Assembly (NCBI RefSeq): GCF_020151015.1
Contig: NZ_CP083746.1
Location: 3,811,001-3,875,000, forward strand
Direction: 5' to 3'
Length of the DNA stretch: 64,000 nucleotides
From: Pseudomonas sp. p1(2021b)
GTDB lineage: Bacteria > Pseudomonadota > Gammaproteobacteria > Pseudomonadales > Pseudomonadaceae
Position 1 is the stretch's first letter. Every line of letters begins with the position of its first letter. The notes beneath the pieces are model-generated. The model was not told where the DNA came from. It ran no database searches and worked only from the letters and a program-made list of their open reading frames with translations. The position numbers and the translations under genes were made by a program. Of the stretch, positions 9,335 through 18,339 are shown in pieces.

Positions 9335-11977
9335 ATGAATGCGCATGACGCCCAGAACCCGGTGCCTCTTGCCGGCACACTGCCCAACGCCGCCCGCCGC
9401 CTACCTTGGCTGGAACGGCTGAGCCGATACCGCCAGCCCCTTGGCCTGGCCTTGACCCTGCTGCTGTTCAGCCTGGCCCTGGTCGCCTGTCGCCACTTGC
9501 TGAGCGAACTGGACATCCATGCCCTGCATGACGCCATGCTCAGCGTGCCGGGCCCATCCCTGGCTGGGGCACTGCTGGCCACCGCGCTGGGTTTCACGGC
9601 CCTGCTCGGCTATGAGTGGTCGGCCAGCCGCTACGCCGCGGTGCCCCTCCCCGCGCGCACCCTCGCCCTGGGAGGGTTCAGTGCCTTCGCCATTGGCAAT
9701 GCCGTCGGCCTGTCGATCCTCTCTGGCGGCTCGGTGCGTTATCGCCTGTATGCACGCCACGGCCTGGGCGCGGCGGAAATCGCTCGCATGACCGTATTCG
9801 CCAGCTTGTCGCTGGGCTGTGCCCTGCCTCCCCTGGCGGCACTGGCAACGCTCGGTGACCTGCCGGCCGCCGCCACCGCGCTACGCCTACCCGCCCCCGT
9901 GCTGGCCGGTATCGCCGTGGCGGTGCTGGCGATGACCGCTGTACTGGTGGCCAGCCTCTATCGTCGGCGCCTGCCCGAACAACCCCTGGCCGATAACGTG
10001 CTGGTGCGGTTCGGGCGACGGACCTTGCGCCTGCCAGGCCTACGCCTGGCAGCCTTGCAATTGCTGGTCACGGGCCTGGATGTCATCGCCGCAGCCACGG
10101 TACTTTACCTACTGCTGCCCGACGCCCCGCCGTTCGGCGCCTTTGTCCTGGTCTACCTGCTGGCCCTGGCAGCAGGCGTGCTCAGCCACGTACCGGGCGG
10201 CGTCGGGGTGTTCGAGGCCGTGCTGCTTGCAGCGTTCGCCGAGCAACTGGGCGCCGCACCGCTGGCCGCCGCCTTGCTACTGTACCGCCTCATCTATGTG
10301 GTGCTGCCCCTGCTGGTGGCCTGCGTATTGCTGCTGGCCAGCGAAGCGCGCCGCCTGCTGTTCGCCCGCCAGGCGATCAATGCCGCGGCCGGGCTGGCCG
10401 CGCCGGTGCTGGCGATCCTGGTGTTCCTCTCAGGCGTGGTGCTGCTGTTTTCCGGCGCCACGCCCGAGATCGACACACGCCTGGAACACATGGGCTTTCT
10501 TATCCCCCATCGCCTGATCGACGCCTCGCACTTCGGCGCCAGCCTGGTCGGCGTGCTCTGTCTGCTCCTGGCCCAGGGCCTGAGACGACGGCTGTCAGCG
10601 GCCTGGCTGCTGACCACCGTGCTGTTGCTGGTGGGCGCCGTGTTGTCGCTGCTCAAAGGCTTCGACTGGGAGGAAGCCTGCATACTGAGTGTCACCGCAG
10701 CACTGCTGGCCCTGTTCCGCCGTTCCTTCTACCGGCCCAGCCGACTGCTGGAGCTGCCTCTCTCACCGGTCTACTTGGTGGCCAGCGTCTGCGTGCTCGG
10801 TGCCTCATTGTGGTTGCTGTTGTTCGCCTACCAAGATGTGCCCTACAGCCACGAACTGTGGTGGCAGTTCACCCTGGATGCCGACGCGCCCCGCGGCCTG
10901 CGCGCCGCTATGGGCAGTGCCGTACTGTTGGTGATCGTCGCCCTCACCTGGCTGCTGCGTACCGCGCGGCCGGTCATCCACCTGCCCACCGAAGAAGAAC
11001 TGCAACGGGCCAAGCGCATTCTGCTGGACTCCGACCAACCCGATGGCGGCCTGGCCCTGACCGGCGACAAGGCGCTGCTTTTCCACCCCAACGATGAAGC
11101 CTTTCTCATGTACGCCCGCCGAGGCCGTAGCCTGGTCGCCCTGTACGACCCGATCGGCCCCGCCGAGGCGCGGGCCGAGATGATCTGGCAGTTCCGCGAC
11201 CTGTGCGACCTGCACCATGCCCGCCCGGTGTTCTACCAGGTGCGTGCGCAGAACCTGCCGTACTACATGGACATCGGCCTGACTGCGCTCAAGCTCGGCG
11301 AGGAAGCCCAGGTCGACCTGCAGCGCTTCGATCTGCAGGCCCAAGGCAAGGAAATGAAAGACCTGCGCTACACCTGGAACCGAGGCGGGCGCGATGGCCT
11401 GGCCCTGGAGATCCATGAACCCGGCCAGGCACCGCTGGCGGCACTCAAGGAGATTTCTGACGCCTGGCTCGGCGGCAAGAACGTACGCGAGAAAGGTTTT
11501 TCCCTGGGCCGCTTCAGCCAAGACTACCTGCGCCATTTTCGCATCGCCCTGATCCGCTTCCAGGGGCGCCCGGTGGCCTTCGCCAACCTCCTTGAAACCC
11601 ATGGCAACGAGCTGGCCAGCCTGGACCTGATGCGTGCCCACCCCGAGGCGCCCAAGCTGACCATGGAATTCTTGATGATCGGCCTGATCCAGCACTACAA
11701 AAGCCAGGGCTACGCCCACTTCAGCCTGGGCATGGTACCGCTTTCCGGCCTGCAGCCAAGGCGTGGCGCGCCCCTGACCCAACGCCTGGGCTCGATGGTG
11801 TTCCAGCGCGGCGAGCAGCTCTACAACTTCCAGGGGCTGCGACGCTTCAAGGACAAGTTCCAACCGGACTGGGAACCCCGCTACATGGCCGTGCCGGCCG
11901 GGCTCGACCCGCTGGTGGCGCTGGCCGATACCGCCGCCCTGATCGCAGGCGGCCTGACTGGTTTGGTGAAACGTTGA
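9335..11977 (+). CDS. mprF: MprF-type aminoacyl-phosphatidylglycerol synthase/flippase
   Basis: The 880-residue product has the two-domain MprF layout. Residues about 25-540 hold a dozen or more membrane segments (flippase part), and the C-terminal cytoplasmic domain (from about LPTEEELQRAKRILLD) is the DUF2156 transferase that moves an amino acid from charged tRNA onto phosphatidylglycerol. The P. aeruginosa homologue (PA0920) is an alanyl-PG synthase; the same substrate is an inference here. Alanyl-PG lowers the negative surface charge and aids resistance to cationic peptides and acid. The ATG chosen is the second in frame; the first (9239) has no ribosome site. The stop overlaps the start of the hydrolase gene, as in the PA0920-PA0919 operon. 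Confidence 0.93.
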   Translation: MNAHDAQNPVPLAGTLPNAARRLPWLERLSRYRQPLGLALTLLLFSLALVACRHLLSELDIHALHDAMLSVPGPSLAGALLATALGFTALLGYEWSASRYAAVPLPARTLALGGFSAFAIGNAVGLSILSGGSVRYRLYARHGLGAAEIARMTVFASLSLGCALPPLAALATLGDLPAAATALRLPAPVLAGIAVAVLAMTAVLVASLYRRRLPEQPLADNVLVRFGRRTLRLPGLRLAALQLLVTGLDVIAAATVLYLLLPDAPPFGAFVLVYLLALAAGVLSHVPGGVGVFEAVLLAAFAEQLGAAPLAAALLLYRLIYVVLPLLVACVLLLASEARRLLFARQAINAAAGLAAPVLAILVFLSGVVLLFSGATPEIDTRLEHMGFLIPHRLIDASHFGASLVGVLCLLLAQGLRRRLSAAWLLTTVLLLVGAVLSLLKGFDWEEACILSVTAALLALFRRSFYRPSRLLELPLSPVYLVASVCVLGASLWLLLFAYQDVPYSHELWWQFTLDADAPRGLRAAMGSAVLLVIVALTWLLRTARPVIHLPTEEELQRAKRILLDSDQPDGGLALTGDKALLFHPNDEAFLMYARRGRSLVALYDPIGPAEARAEMIWQFRDLCDLHHARPVFYQVRAQNLPYYMDIGLTALKLGEEAQVDLQRFDLQAQGKEMKDLRYTWNRGGRDGLALEIHEPGQAPLAALKEISDAWLGGKNVREKGFSLGRFSQDYLRHFRIALIRFQGRPVAFANLLETHGNELASLDLMRAHPEAPKLTMEFLMIGLIQHYKSQGYAHFSLGMVPLSGLQPRRGAPLTQRLGSMVFQRGEQLYNFQGLRRFKDKFQPDWEPRYMAVPAGLDPLVALADTAALIAGGLTGLVKR

Positions 11978-13269
11978 TGACCCGACGCTATTGGTTGTAC
12001 GTATGCAGCGCATTTTTCCTGGCCTTGCTGGCAGGCGCCGCGACCTTCTGGCTATGGACCCGCCCCGCTCCCGAGGCCCACTTGGAACACCTGACCCTGG
12101 CCGACGGCAGCCCCCTGCTGCGTGCCACACCCGGCGTGCATGCCCGCAGCCATGTCGCCATCGCCGTCCCTGCAGGGCAGGCGTTGAGCGACAGGCAGCT
12201 GCTTGACCTGAGCCAGGCGGGCGAGGCACAACTGGTGCAGGTCGTCTTGCCGCCAAGCGATTGCACCCGGCAGCAACAGGTACTGGACGAAGCCATGAAG
12301 GCCTTGTCCGCACCTTCGAACCTGGTCGCCGGTATCGGCCCTGGTGCCGCCCAGGCCTGGCGTTGGCTCGCTGCCCAAGACGATGACAAGGCCCGCGCCA
12401 TCTCGGTAGGTTTCACCCTGGAGCAACCCGGCTGCCAGCCCTTGCCCCAAGCGGCCGCCCACGGGCACTGGAACGTGGCCTGGAACGACAACCCCGACGA
12501 TGCCAGCGCAGCCTTCGTGCGCAACCAGGCCAACGCCGAAACCAGCATCAGCGACTATGACATCCACCTGCCGCAGGTACTCAAGGCGCAACTGACCCAG
12601 GCCCTGGTGGGCAACAATGGCAATGCCCTGAGCATTCCGGTGGTCGAGGTCCCGGCCGGGCAGACCACCGACACGGTAACCCTGTTCCTCTCCGGCGATG
12701 GCGGTTGGCGTGACCTGGACCGCGACGTGGCCGGGGAAATGGCCAAGCTCGGCTACCCGGTGGTCGGTATCGATACCCTGCGCTACTACTGGCAGCACAA
12801 GAGCCCGGAACAGAGCGCCGCGGACCTTTCGGAACTGATGCAGCACTACCGCCAGAAGTGGGGGACCAAACGCTTCGTGCTCACCGGCTATTCCTTCGGT
12901 GCCGATGTCCTCCCGGCGATCTACAACCGCTTGCCGGACGAAGACAAGCGACGGGTCGATGCGGTGATCCTGCTGGCGTTCGCCCGTAGTGGCAGTTTCG
13001 AGATCGAGGTCGAGGGCTGGCTGGGCAAGGAAGGCCAGGAAGCGCCAACCGGGCCGGAGATGGCCAGGCTGCCGGCTTCCAAGGTGGTGTGTGTGTATGG
13101 CGTCGAGGAAGCCGACGAGAGTGGTTGCACGGACAAGACCGCTGTCGGCGAACATTTGAAACTTCCAGGCGGCCACCACTTCGACGAGAACTACCCGGCC
13201 CTGGCCAAGCGCCTCATCGGCGAGATCGAGACCCGCCAGGGCAAGGCCAGCGTGGCGGAGCAGAACTGA
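11977..13269 (+). CDS. virJ: AcvB/VirJ-type alanyl-phosphatidylglycerol hydrolase
   Basis: The 430-residue product has an N-terminal membrane anchor or signal segment (ACSAFFLALLAGAATFWLW-like, residues 8-28) and a periplasmic alpha/beta-hydrolase domain of the AcvB/VirJ family. The nucleophile elbow is GYSFGAD (Ser about residue 306), and LFLSGDGGWRDLD is the family's oxyanion region. The P. aeruginosa homologue PA0919 removes alanine from alanyl-PG, tuning the level set by MprF. The start ATG overlaps the mprF stop (TGATG), so translation is coupled. The catalytic role is established for the family, not shown here. Confidence 0.88.
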   Translation: MTRRYWLYVCSAFFLALLAGAATFWLWTRPAPEAHLEHLTLADGSPLLRATPGVHARSHVAIAVPAGQALSDRQLLDLSQAGEAQLVQVVLPPSDCTRQQQVLDEAMKALSAPSNLVAGIGPGAAQAWRWLAAQDDDKARAISVGFTLEQPGCQPLPQAAAHGHWNVAWNDNPDDASAAFVRNQANAETSISDYDIHLPQVLKAQLTQALVGNNGNALSIPVVEVPAGQTTDTVTLFLSGDGGWRDLDRDVAGEMAKLGYPVVGIDTLRYYWQHKSPEQSAADLSELMQHYRQKWGTKRFVLTGYSFGADVLPAIYNRLPDEDKRRVDAVILLAFARSGSFEIEVEGWLGKEGQEAPTGPEMARLPASKVVCVYGVEEADESGCTDKTAVGEHLKLPGGHHFDENYPALAKRLIGEIETRQGKASVAEQN

Positions 13270-13287
13270 AACGCAGGAATGGCCTTG

Positions 13288-13400
13288 CGGGGGGCTGCTT
13301 GGCAGCCCTTTCGCGGCGCAAGGCCGCTCCTACACGACCGCGTCGAGCGCTCTATCGAGGTAGGCTTTGTGCCGCGATTGGGCCGCACAGCGGCCCCCGA
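13288..13400. repeat. REP doublet
   Basis: GCAGCCCTTTCGCGGCGCAA with GGCCGCTCCTACAC is followed by a partial inverted copy (TTGTGCCGCGATTGGGCCGC). This matches the paired REP arrangement at 48,665 and 51,424. It lies between the convergent virJ and kup genes. Confidence 0.65.
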
Positions 13401-13437
13401 TAATCGGCCGCGCAAGGCTACTGCTCAAGACAACGGT

Positions 13438-15336
13438 TCAGATCTCCACCTGCGTCCCCAGCTCGATCACCCGATTCAACGGCAGGTTGAAGAATCGCAG
13501 GTTGCCGTTGGCATTCTTGAGCAGGAAGGCGAACAGGTTGCCACGCCAACGCGCCATGCCTTCGAGCCGTGAAGCGATCACCGTCTCGCGGCTGAGGAAG
13601 TAGGTGGTGCGCATCGGGCTGAAATCCAGTGCGTCCAGATGGCACAAACGCAATGCCGCCGGCACGTCAGGCTCATCCATGAAGCCGAAGTGCAGCAGCA
13701 CCCGGAAGAACCCGTCGCCATAGGCCTCCACCTCGAAGCGTTCATGCTCCGGCACCCGCGGGCGGTCTTCACTGACCACTGTCAGCAGCACGACCTGGCT
13801 GTGCAGCACCTGGTTGTGCAACAGGTTGTGCAATAGTGCATGGGGCACGGCATCCGAGCGTGCGGTCAGAAATACCGCGGTGCCCTCCACTCGGTGCGGC
13901 GGCTGCGCGCGGATGCTGCTGATGAACAGCGGCAGCGGCAGCGCCGCGTCATCGATGCGCTCCACGAGGATCTGCTTGCCACGCTTCCAGGTGCTCATCA
14001 GCACGAACAGCACGATCGCCGCCAGAACCGGGAACGCGCCACCCTGCACGACTTTGGGCAGGTTGGCCGCGAAGAACAGCCCGTCAACCAGCAAGAAGCC
14101 CAGCAGCACCGGCACCGCCAGCACGGGTGGCCACTTCCATAGCAGCAACATCACCACCGACACCAGCACCGTGGTCATCAGCATGGTACCGGTCACTGCC
14201 ACGCCATAGGCTGCGGCCAATGCGCTGGAAGACTCGAAACCGATTACCAGCAACACCACGCCGACCATCAAGGCCCAGTTCACCGCACCGATGTAGATCT
14301 GCCCCTGCTCGTCGCTGGAGGTGTGCTGGATCTGCATGCGCGGCACATAGCCCAGCTGGATGGCCTGTCGGGTCAAGGAGAAAGCGCCGGAAATCACTGC
14401 CTGGGACGCGATCACCGTGGCCAGCGTGGCCAGGCCCACCAAAGGCAACAAGGCCCAGCTTGGCGCCAGCAGGTAGAATGGGTTGCGTGCCGCAGCCGGG
14501 TCCTGCAGCAGCATGGCGCCCTGGCCGAAGTAGTTGAGTACCAGCGCTGGCAGCACCAGGGCGAACCAGGCCCGGGCAATGGGCTTGCGGCCGAAGTGGC
14601 CCATGTCCGCATACAGCGCCTCGGCCCCGGTCAGCGCCAATACCACCGCCCCCAGGATCGCCACCCCCACGCCTGGGTGGACGATGAAGAAACGCACCGC
14701 CCACGCCGGGTTGAGTGCCTTGAGCACCTCGGGGCTCTGCAGGATGCCATGCACGCCCAACGCCGCCAGCACCAGGAACCAGGCGACCATGACCGGCCCG
14801 AACAGGATTCCGATCTTCGCCGTGCCATGCTTTTGCACCAGGAACAAGGCCACCAGGATCACCACGGCAATGGGCACGACCCAGTGGTCGATGCCGTCGA
14901 AGGCCAGCCCCATGCCTTCCACTGCGGACAATACCGACACCGCCGGGGTGATCATGCTGTCGCCATAGAACAACGAGGCACCGATCAACCCGCAGCCGAC
15001 CATGACCATGCGCAGCCTCGGATAAGGCGCCACGGCGCGCCGGGCCAGAGCGGTCAGTGCCATGGTGCCGCCCTCGCCCTGGTTGTCGGCACGCAGGATG
15101 AAGATCACGTACTTGACCGACACCACCCACACCAACGACCAGAAGATCAGCGCCAGGATCCCCAGCACGCCATCATGGTTGACCGTGACGCCATAGCCGC
15201 CGGTGAACACTTCCTTGAGGGTATACAACGGGCTGGTGCCGATGTCGCCATACACCACCCCTACCGCTGCCACCAGCAGGCTCAGCGGCCGGGCCGCTCC
15301 CTGCCCACTTGCGGCGTGACTGCTTGCCTGAACCAT
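13438..15336 (-). CDS. kup: Low-affinity potassium transporter Kup
   Basis: The 632-residue product is the KUP/HAK/KT family K+/H+ symporter of the inner membrane. The family signature [19 protein letters not shown] lies at about residues 25-43. It is followed by about 12 membrane segments including [17 protein letters not shown], and a hydrophilic C-terminal domain of about 170 residues begins around [21 protein letters not shown]. The start MVQASSH was chosen over the frame to 15,378 because the longer N-terminus is not family-like. It stands alone and is divergent from rimO. Confidence 0.95.
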   Translation of the reverse strand: MVQASSHAASGQGAARPLSLLVAAVGVVYGDIGTSPLYTLKEVFTGGYGVTVNHDGVLGILALIFWSLVWVVSVKYVIFILRADNQGEGGTMALTALARRAVAPYPRLRMVMVGCGLIGASLFYGDSMITPAVSVLSAVEGMGLAFDGIDHWVVPIAVVILVALFLVQKHGTAKIGILFGPVMVAWFLVLAALGVHGILQSPEVLKALNPAWAVRFFIVHPGVGVAILGAVVLALTGAEALYADMGHFGRKPIARAWFALVLPALVLNYFGQGAMLLQDPAAARNPFYLLAPSWALLPLVGLATLATVIASQAVISGAFSLTRQAIQLGYVPRMQIQHTSSDEQGQIYIGAVNWALMVGVVLLVIGFESSSALAAAYGVAVTGTMLMTTVLVSVVMLLLWKWPPVLAVPVLLGFLLVDGLFFAANLPKVVQGGAFPVLAAIVLFVLMSTWKRGKQILVERIDDAALPLPLFISSIRAQPPHRVEGTAVFLTARSDAVPHALLHNLLHNQVLHSQVVLLTVVSEDRPRVPEHERFEVEAYGDGFFRVLLHFGFMDEPDVPAALRLCHLDALDFSPMRTTYFLSRETVIASRLEGMARWRGNLFAFLLKNANGNLRFFNLPLNRVIELGTQVEI

Positions 15337-15574
15337 CGACCACTCCCGCAGACGGCCTTGCAGGCCGATAGAATTCACACCCGCGCCAAGGCGTCACGCC
15401 TGCCACGTCACAATGGCGCGAAGCATAGCTCAGCGTTCGTCGCTTTTCTGCTGGTCAAGCGTCCTTGCGCTCGCTAGAATTGCGCACTTTTTGATCAGAG
15501 GCGCCAAAAGCGTCCGTCAGGATCGCCCCCTTCAATTCCGGCCGGGCGAGCCGTATTCAATACCGAGGTTAGTC

Positions 15575-15652
15575 ATGTCCACCACTCCCGCCACGCCGAA
15601 GGTCGGCTTTGTTTCCCTGGGCTGCCCCTGTGATACTCAAGCTAAACCCTGA
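15575..15652 (+). pseudogene. rimO: 5' fragment of host rimO, cut by the prophage
   Basis: The host start codon and first 18 codons (MSTTPATPKVGFVSLGCP) of rimO are intact and keep the native upstream region. After that the frame runs into phage DNA and stops 7 codons later. The rest of rimO is at 47,3xx-48,635, where it continues after the same Gly-Cys-Pro. The fragment would give only a 25-residue peptide. Confidence 0.93.
15618..15632 (+). other. attL (left host-prophage junction)
   Basis: The core TGCCC (15,623-15,627) follows host TGGGC and is followed by phage CTGTG. The matching right core is at 47,352-47,356. The short core is normal for a large serine recombinase. Confidence 0.8.
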
Positions 15653-15802
15653 TTTCAACCCCTCCCCTCGCTGTGCCTCAACCGTTAAACTCCTGTCCTA
15701 TGTCACAGTGCCACTGTGTTGAGGTGCCTCATTTTTGAGGAATGCACCGGTTCTGATAAAAATATACAATCACCCATCTGTCTCTTTTAAGGTACATTTT
15801 GT

Positions 15803-16120
15803 ATGTACGAAGTGGAACACGTACTGTCTTCCAATGGGGTGGACATCTACCAAGCTTGGCTCGATACCGTGCGAGACAAGCGCTCAAAAGCCAAGATCAC
15901 CACCCGGGTGGACCGTGCCTCACTAGGCCACTTTGGGGACGTAGAACCGGTGGGTGATGGCGTCTTCGAAATGAAGATCAATTTTGGGCCTGGCTTCCGC
16001 GTCTACTACGCGATCCAGGATCGTAAGATCATTTTCCTGCTGGGCGGCGGCTCGAAAGACAAGCAGCAAAAGGATATCGATCAGGCCAAGGCCCTCTGGA
16101 AATCTCACAAGGTGAACTGA
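15803..16120 (+). CDS. RelE/ParE-family toxin (HI1419/Gp49 type)
   Basis: The 105-residue product matches the phage-derived Gp49-like/HI1419 killer family (PF05973-related). It shows the pattern ITTRVDRASLGHFGDVEPVGDGVFEMKINFGPGFRVYYAIQDRKIIFLLGGGSKDKQQKDIDQAKALW, with the conserved FRVYY and LLGGG.KDKQ..DI..A. Members cleave mRNA at the ribosome. The antitoxin gene starts one base after its stop, in the toxin-first order of this class. The pair is the first gene set inside attL and may stabilise the prophage; that role is inference. Confidence 0.88.
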   Translation: MYEVEHVLSSNGVDIYQAWLDTVRDKRSKAKITTRVDRASLGHFGDVEPVGDGVFEMKINFGPGFRVYYAIQDRKIIFLLGGGSKDKQQKDIDQAKALWKSHKVN

Positions 16121-16121
16121 A

Positions 16122-16454
16122 ATGACAGCTCGTACTCGTTCTCATGAAGACAGCGTGCTCGGTATGCTGCGGGATGACGAGGACTTTGCCATCGAGTATC
16201 TCGCTACCGCGCTTGAGGAAATTGATGAGCCTGGTGGAGAAGATACCTTCCTCCTCGCAATTCGCCGCATCGCTGAGGCAAGAGGTGGAATGAGTAACCT
16301 CTCACAGAGCACAGGCCTAGCACGCCCCAGCCTGTACCGCTCGATCGCGGCAGGAGGTGACCCGAAACTCTCCACCGTTCTGAAGGTGCTTCAAGCTCTG
16401 GGCATCGGTATGTCGAAGGTCGTATCACACAGAGCAGAAGAAGCTTGCGACTGA
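16122..16454 (+). CDS. Antitoxin of the HI1420/HigA type
   Basis: The 110-residue product is an addiction-module antidote with a C-terminal helix-turn-helix (GGMSNLSQSTGLARPSLYRSIAAGGDPKLSTVLKVLQALGI, residues about 62-100) and an N-terminal toxin-binding part (DDEDFAIEYLATALEE). It should neutralise the toxin encoded just upstream and bind the operon promoter. One base separates the two genes and a terminator follows, so they form a closed two-gene operon. Confidence 0.88.
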   Translation: MTARTRSHEDSVLGMLRDDEDFAIEYLATALEEIDEPGGEDTFLLAIRRIAEARGGMSNLSQSTGLARPSLYRSIAAGGDPKLSTVLKVLQALGIGMSKVVSHRAEEACD

Positions 16455-17053
16455 CCCTTTCAGCCGACGATGACATGCCCCAGCCTATCCGGGGCATTTC
16501 TTTTTGCACTCCTCCTCCACACGTGCTGGCTGACGCCTGCAATGCTGTGCAAAGCGCGATCCTCAATGAAAAAGCGAAAAGCCGCGTGATTCCTGGCCTC
16601 CAGCGCTAGACCCAGATCTGGGCTATGACGACCTGGTGCGCATCACCAGGAGTGGTGCGGATTTTGAAAATCGCCCCTTTCGCCGGTTTTCCACTTTTTC
16701 ACCCAGGCGGGCCGGGGGGTTGCGGAAATCCCCCGCTACCCTGCCCTCTGTCATGCCGTGCAAGCACATGACACTTCTTTGCAAATCCTTGCACATCGTG
16801 CAATGCCCTCACAGCTGCTAGGACCCGCAGCGGGCCTGGGCTGGGGGCCCAATTGCACCACACCAGGCGTTTGCACTTTTTTGCGACGAAAAGCCCGTCG
16901 GCGGGAGGGGGATAAGTGATTTTGGTCCACGGATTTTTTTCCAACCCGAGATTTTCATAGATTTGACGAGCGGTGGTTGGGAAAGCCTCCGGCCGCCCTC
17001 ATGTCCCCCTTCCAAGTCATTGGCTTGGTTGGGTATTTCCACTGGGGGCAGGT
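16455..17053. other. 599-bp phage region without a recognised gene
   Basis: The first 50 bases hold the antitoxin terminator. From about 16,740 to 16,880 several TTGCA/TGCAA words are clustered (for example GTGCAAGCACATG, TTTGCAAATCCTTGCAC and TTTGCACTTTTTTGCG). A GC-rich block (GCAGCGGGCCTGGGCTGGGG) lies in the middle. Open frames here have no family-like sequence. A packaging or regulatory site is possible but not shown. Confidence 0.45.
16475..16505 (+). terminator. Terminator of the toxin/antitoxin operon
   Basis: ATGCCCC and GGGGCAT form a stem with a nine-base loop, followed by TTCTTTTT. It begins 20 bases past the antitoxin stop. Confidence 0.8.
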
Positions 17054-17314
17054 ATGGATCAAGACGAGATTTACAAGGCAACACGGGAGCGGGCCACTAT
17101 CGAGCTGAAGGAGTGGGCCGAGCAGAGGTTTCAACGGATGGCAGAAGCGCCAGGCTCAGGCTGGGATCCCGAGGAACAGGAATGGTTGGGGGATCATGAA
17201 GAGATCGACATGGAGAAGAAACTCCTGGCGAAATTCCGCGGCAAGTACCCCAAGGACATTATCGTAGCGATTGCTGGCGAGTTGAACTTTGACGGTGATT
17301 GGACCCGTAGGTAG
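17054..17314 (+). CDS. Small hypothetical phage protein
   Basis: The 86-residue product is charged and helical (EIYKATRERATIELKEWAEQRFQRMAEA) with an acidic middle and the ending ELNFDGDWTRR. I do not recognise a family. The ATG at 17,054 has GGGGGCAGG just upstream. It is on the opposite strand to the late operon and converges on it across a bidirectional terminator. The position, between the antitoxin operon and the tail spike gene, suggests an accessory gene. Confidence 0.6.
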   Translation: MDQDEIYKATRERATIELKEWAEQRFQRMAEAPGSGWDPEEQEWLGDHEEIDMEKKLLAKFRGKYPKDIIVAIAGELNFDGDWTRR

Positions 17315-17316
17315 TT

Positions 17317-17366
17317 CCTAGGGCAAAGAAAAACCGCCGGATTCGGCGGTTTTTCTTTGCCCTAGG
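17317..17366. terminator. Bidirectional terminator with a perfect 23-bp stem
   Basis: CCTAGGGCAAAGAAAAACCG... (17,317-17,339) is an exact inverted copy of 17,344-17,366, with the four-base loop GATT. GC-rich CCGCCG/CGGCGG pairs at the tip and A/T tracts on both sides let it stop transcription from either direction. It separates the rightward small gene from the end of the leftward late operon, and begins 2 bases after one stop and ends 1 base before the other. Confidence 0.92.
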
Positions 17367-17367
17367 G

Positions 17368-18339
17368 CTACATCGTAATGGGCTTGAGTTGCACGCCCAA
17401 GGCCTTGGTGGTTGTGCCGGCGGCGGTGAATGCCCCAGCGTTGTTGGGTGCCGGGCTGGGCCCATGGACGTGCACGGCCAACTGGGTGTTCATCTGTTCC
17501 ACCACGTCCAGCAGATCACACAGCACTTGCAGCACATTGACCCCTTCCGACCCCAACCAGGTCTTGGGCGCCTGCAGGCGCTGACTGACTTTGGCCACGC
17601 TCCGGCGTAAGCCTTGGACCTGCTCCTGCATGTCACCGCCTACCGTGGCGTTGTGCTTCTGCCCCACCACCAGGTTCAGGTCGCGACCAGTGGCCTGGTG
17701 CAGGTCATCGACCGAGGCCAGGCTGGCAGAGCCGCCTGACAGCAGCTTGAGTGCCCCCAGGGCCTCGATCTTCTTGACCCCGCCCACCGACTCGGTGGAA
17801 TGGTCATCTACCTCCCTGGTATGGCTCTGGTACCGCTCGGTGTTGGTCATCGACTCCACTTCCCGCTCGATCGCCTTGTCCAGGATCTTGCCATCCGTCT
17901 GGCGCAGCCAGTTGCCGTCCGCGTCGACGCGCTGCTGGCAGGCCTCGCTGTGCTGCCAGACCTGGTCGCCTTTCGGTACCCGGGGCAGGCTCAGGCCATG
18001 CGGCAGGATCTGCGTGATGAAGGGCTTGTGCGGCAGGCCATAGGCGAACGAAACCACCACAGTGGTGCCCTCCTCGGGGAAGCCGAACATACCGGCCTCC
18101 TGACCGCCCATAGGGGCTGGCAAAGGCAGGCTGTTGAGGATCGGGAGGGCGGGGTCGGGTTCACCGTCAGGCAGCAGGATCTGCACGTCCACGCCGAAGC
18201 GTGGGCGGAAGTCATCGCACAGGCCTTGCGCCTGGGGCGCGTCCGGTACCGCGACGACACGCCCAAAGCGCGGCAAGTGGTAGCCGCCGGTGATTTCAGG
18301 GAATTGGCGCTCTACTGCGCGGCGGATTGCGTCTTCCAT
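17368..18339 (-). CDS. Baseplate spike protein (gpV-like)
   Basis: The 323-residue product has an N-terminal OB-fold-like part (HLPRFGRVVAVPDAPQ ... PALPILNSLPLP ... EEGTTVVVSFAYGLPHKPFITQIL), typical of gpV/Mu gp45 spikes. A repetitive, beta-helix-like middle follows (about residues 125-250, GSASLASVDDLHQATGRDLNLVVGQKHNATVGG). Near the C-terminus is a His-x-His motif (HVHG) like those that bind iron at spike tips. It should pierce the outer membrane when the sheath contracts. It is the last gene of the late operon and starts inside the end of the hub gene. Confidence 0.75.
   Translation of the reverse strand: MEDAIRRAVERQFPEITGGYHLPRFGRVVAVPDAPQAQGLCDDFRPRFGVDVQILLPDGEPDPALPILNSLPLPAPMGGQEAGMFGFPEEGTTVVVSFAYGLPHKPFITQILPHGLSLPRVPKGDQVWQHSEACQQRVDADGNWLRQTDGKILDKAIEREVESMTNTERYQSHTREVDDHSTESVGGVKKIEALGALKLLSGGSASLASVDDLHQATGRDLNLVVGQKHNATVGGDMQEQVQGLRRSVAKVSQRLQAPKTWLGSEGVNVLQVLCDLLDVVEQMNTQLAVHVHGPSPAPNNAGAFTAAGTTTKALGVQLKPITM

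Noticed and set aside
14323-15477. Open frame of 384 codons antisense to kup
   Set aside because: It is low-complexity Gln/His/Arg-rich and is explained by the codon bias of kup.
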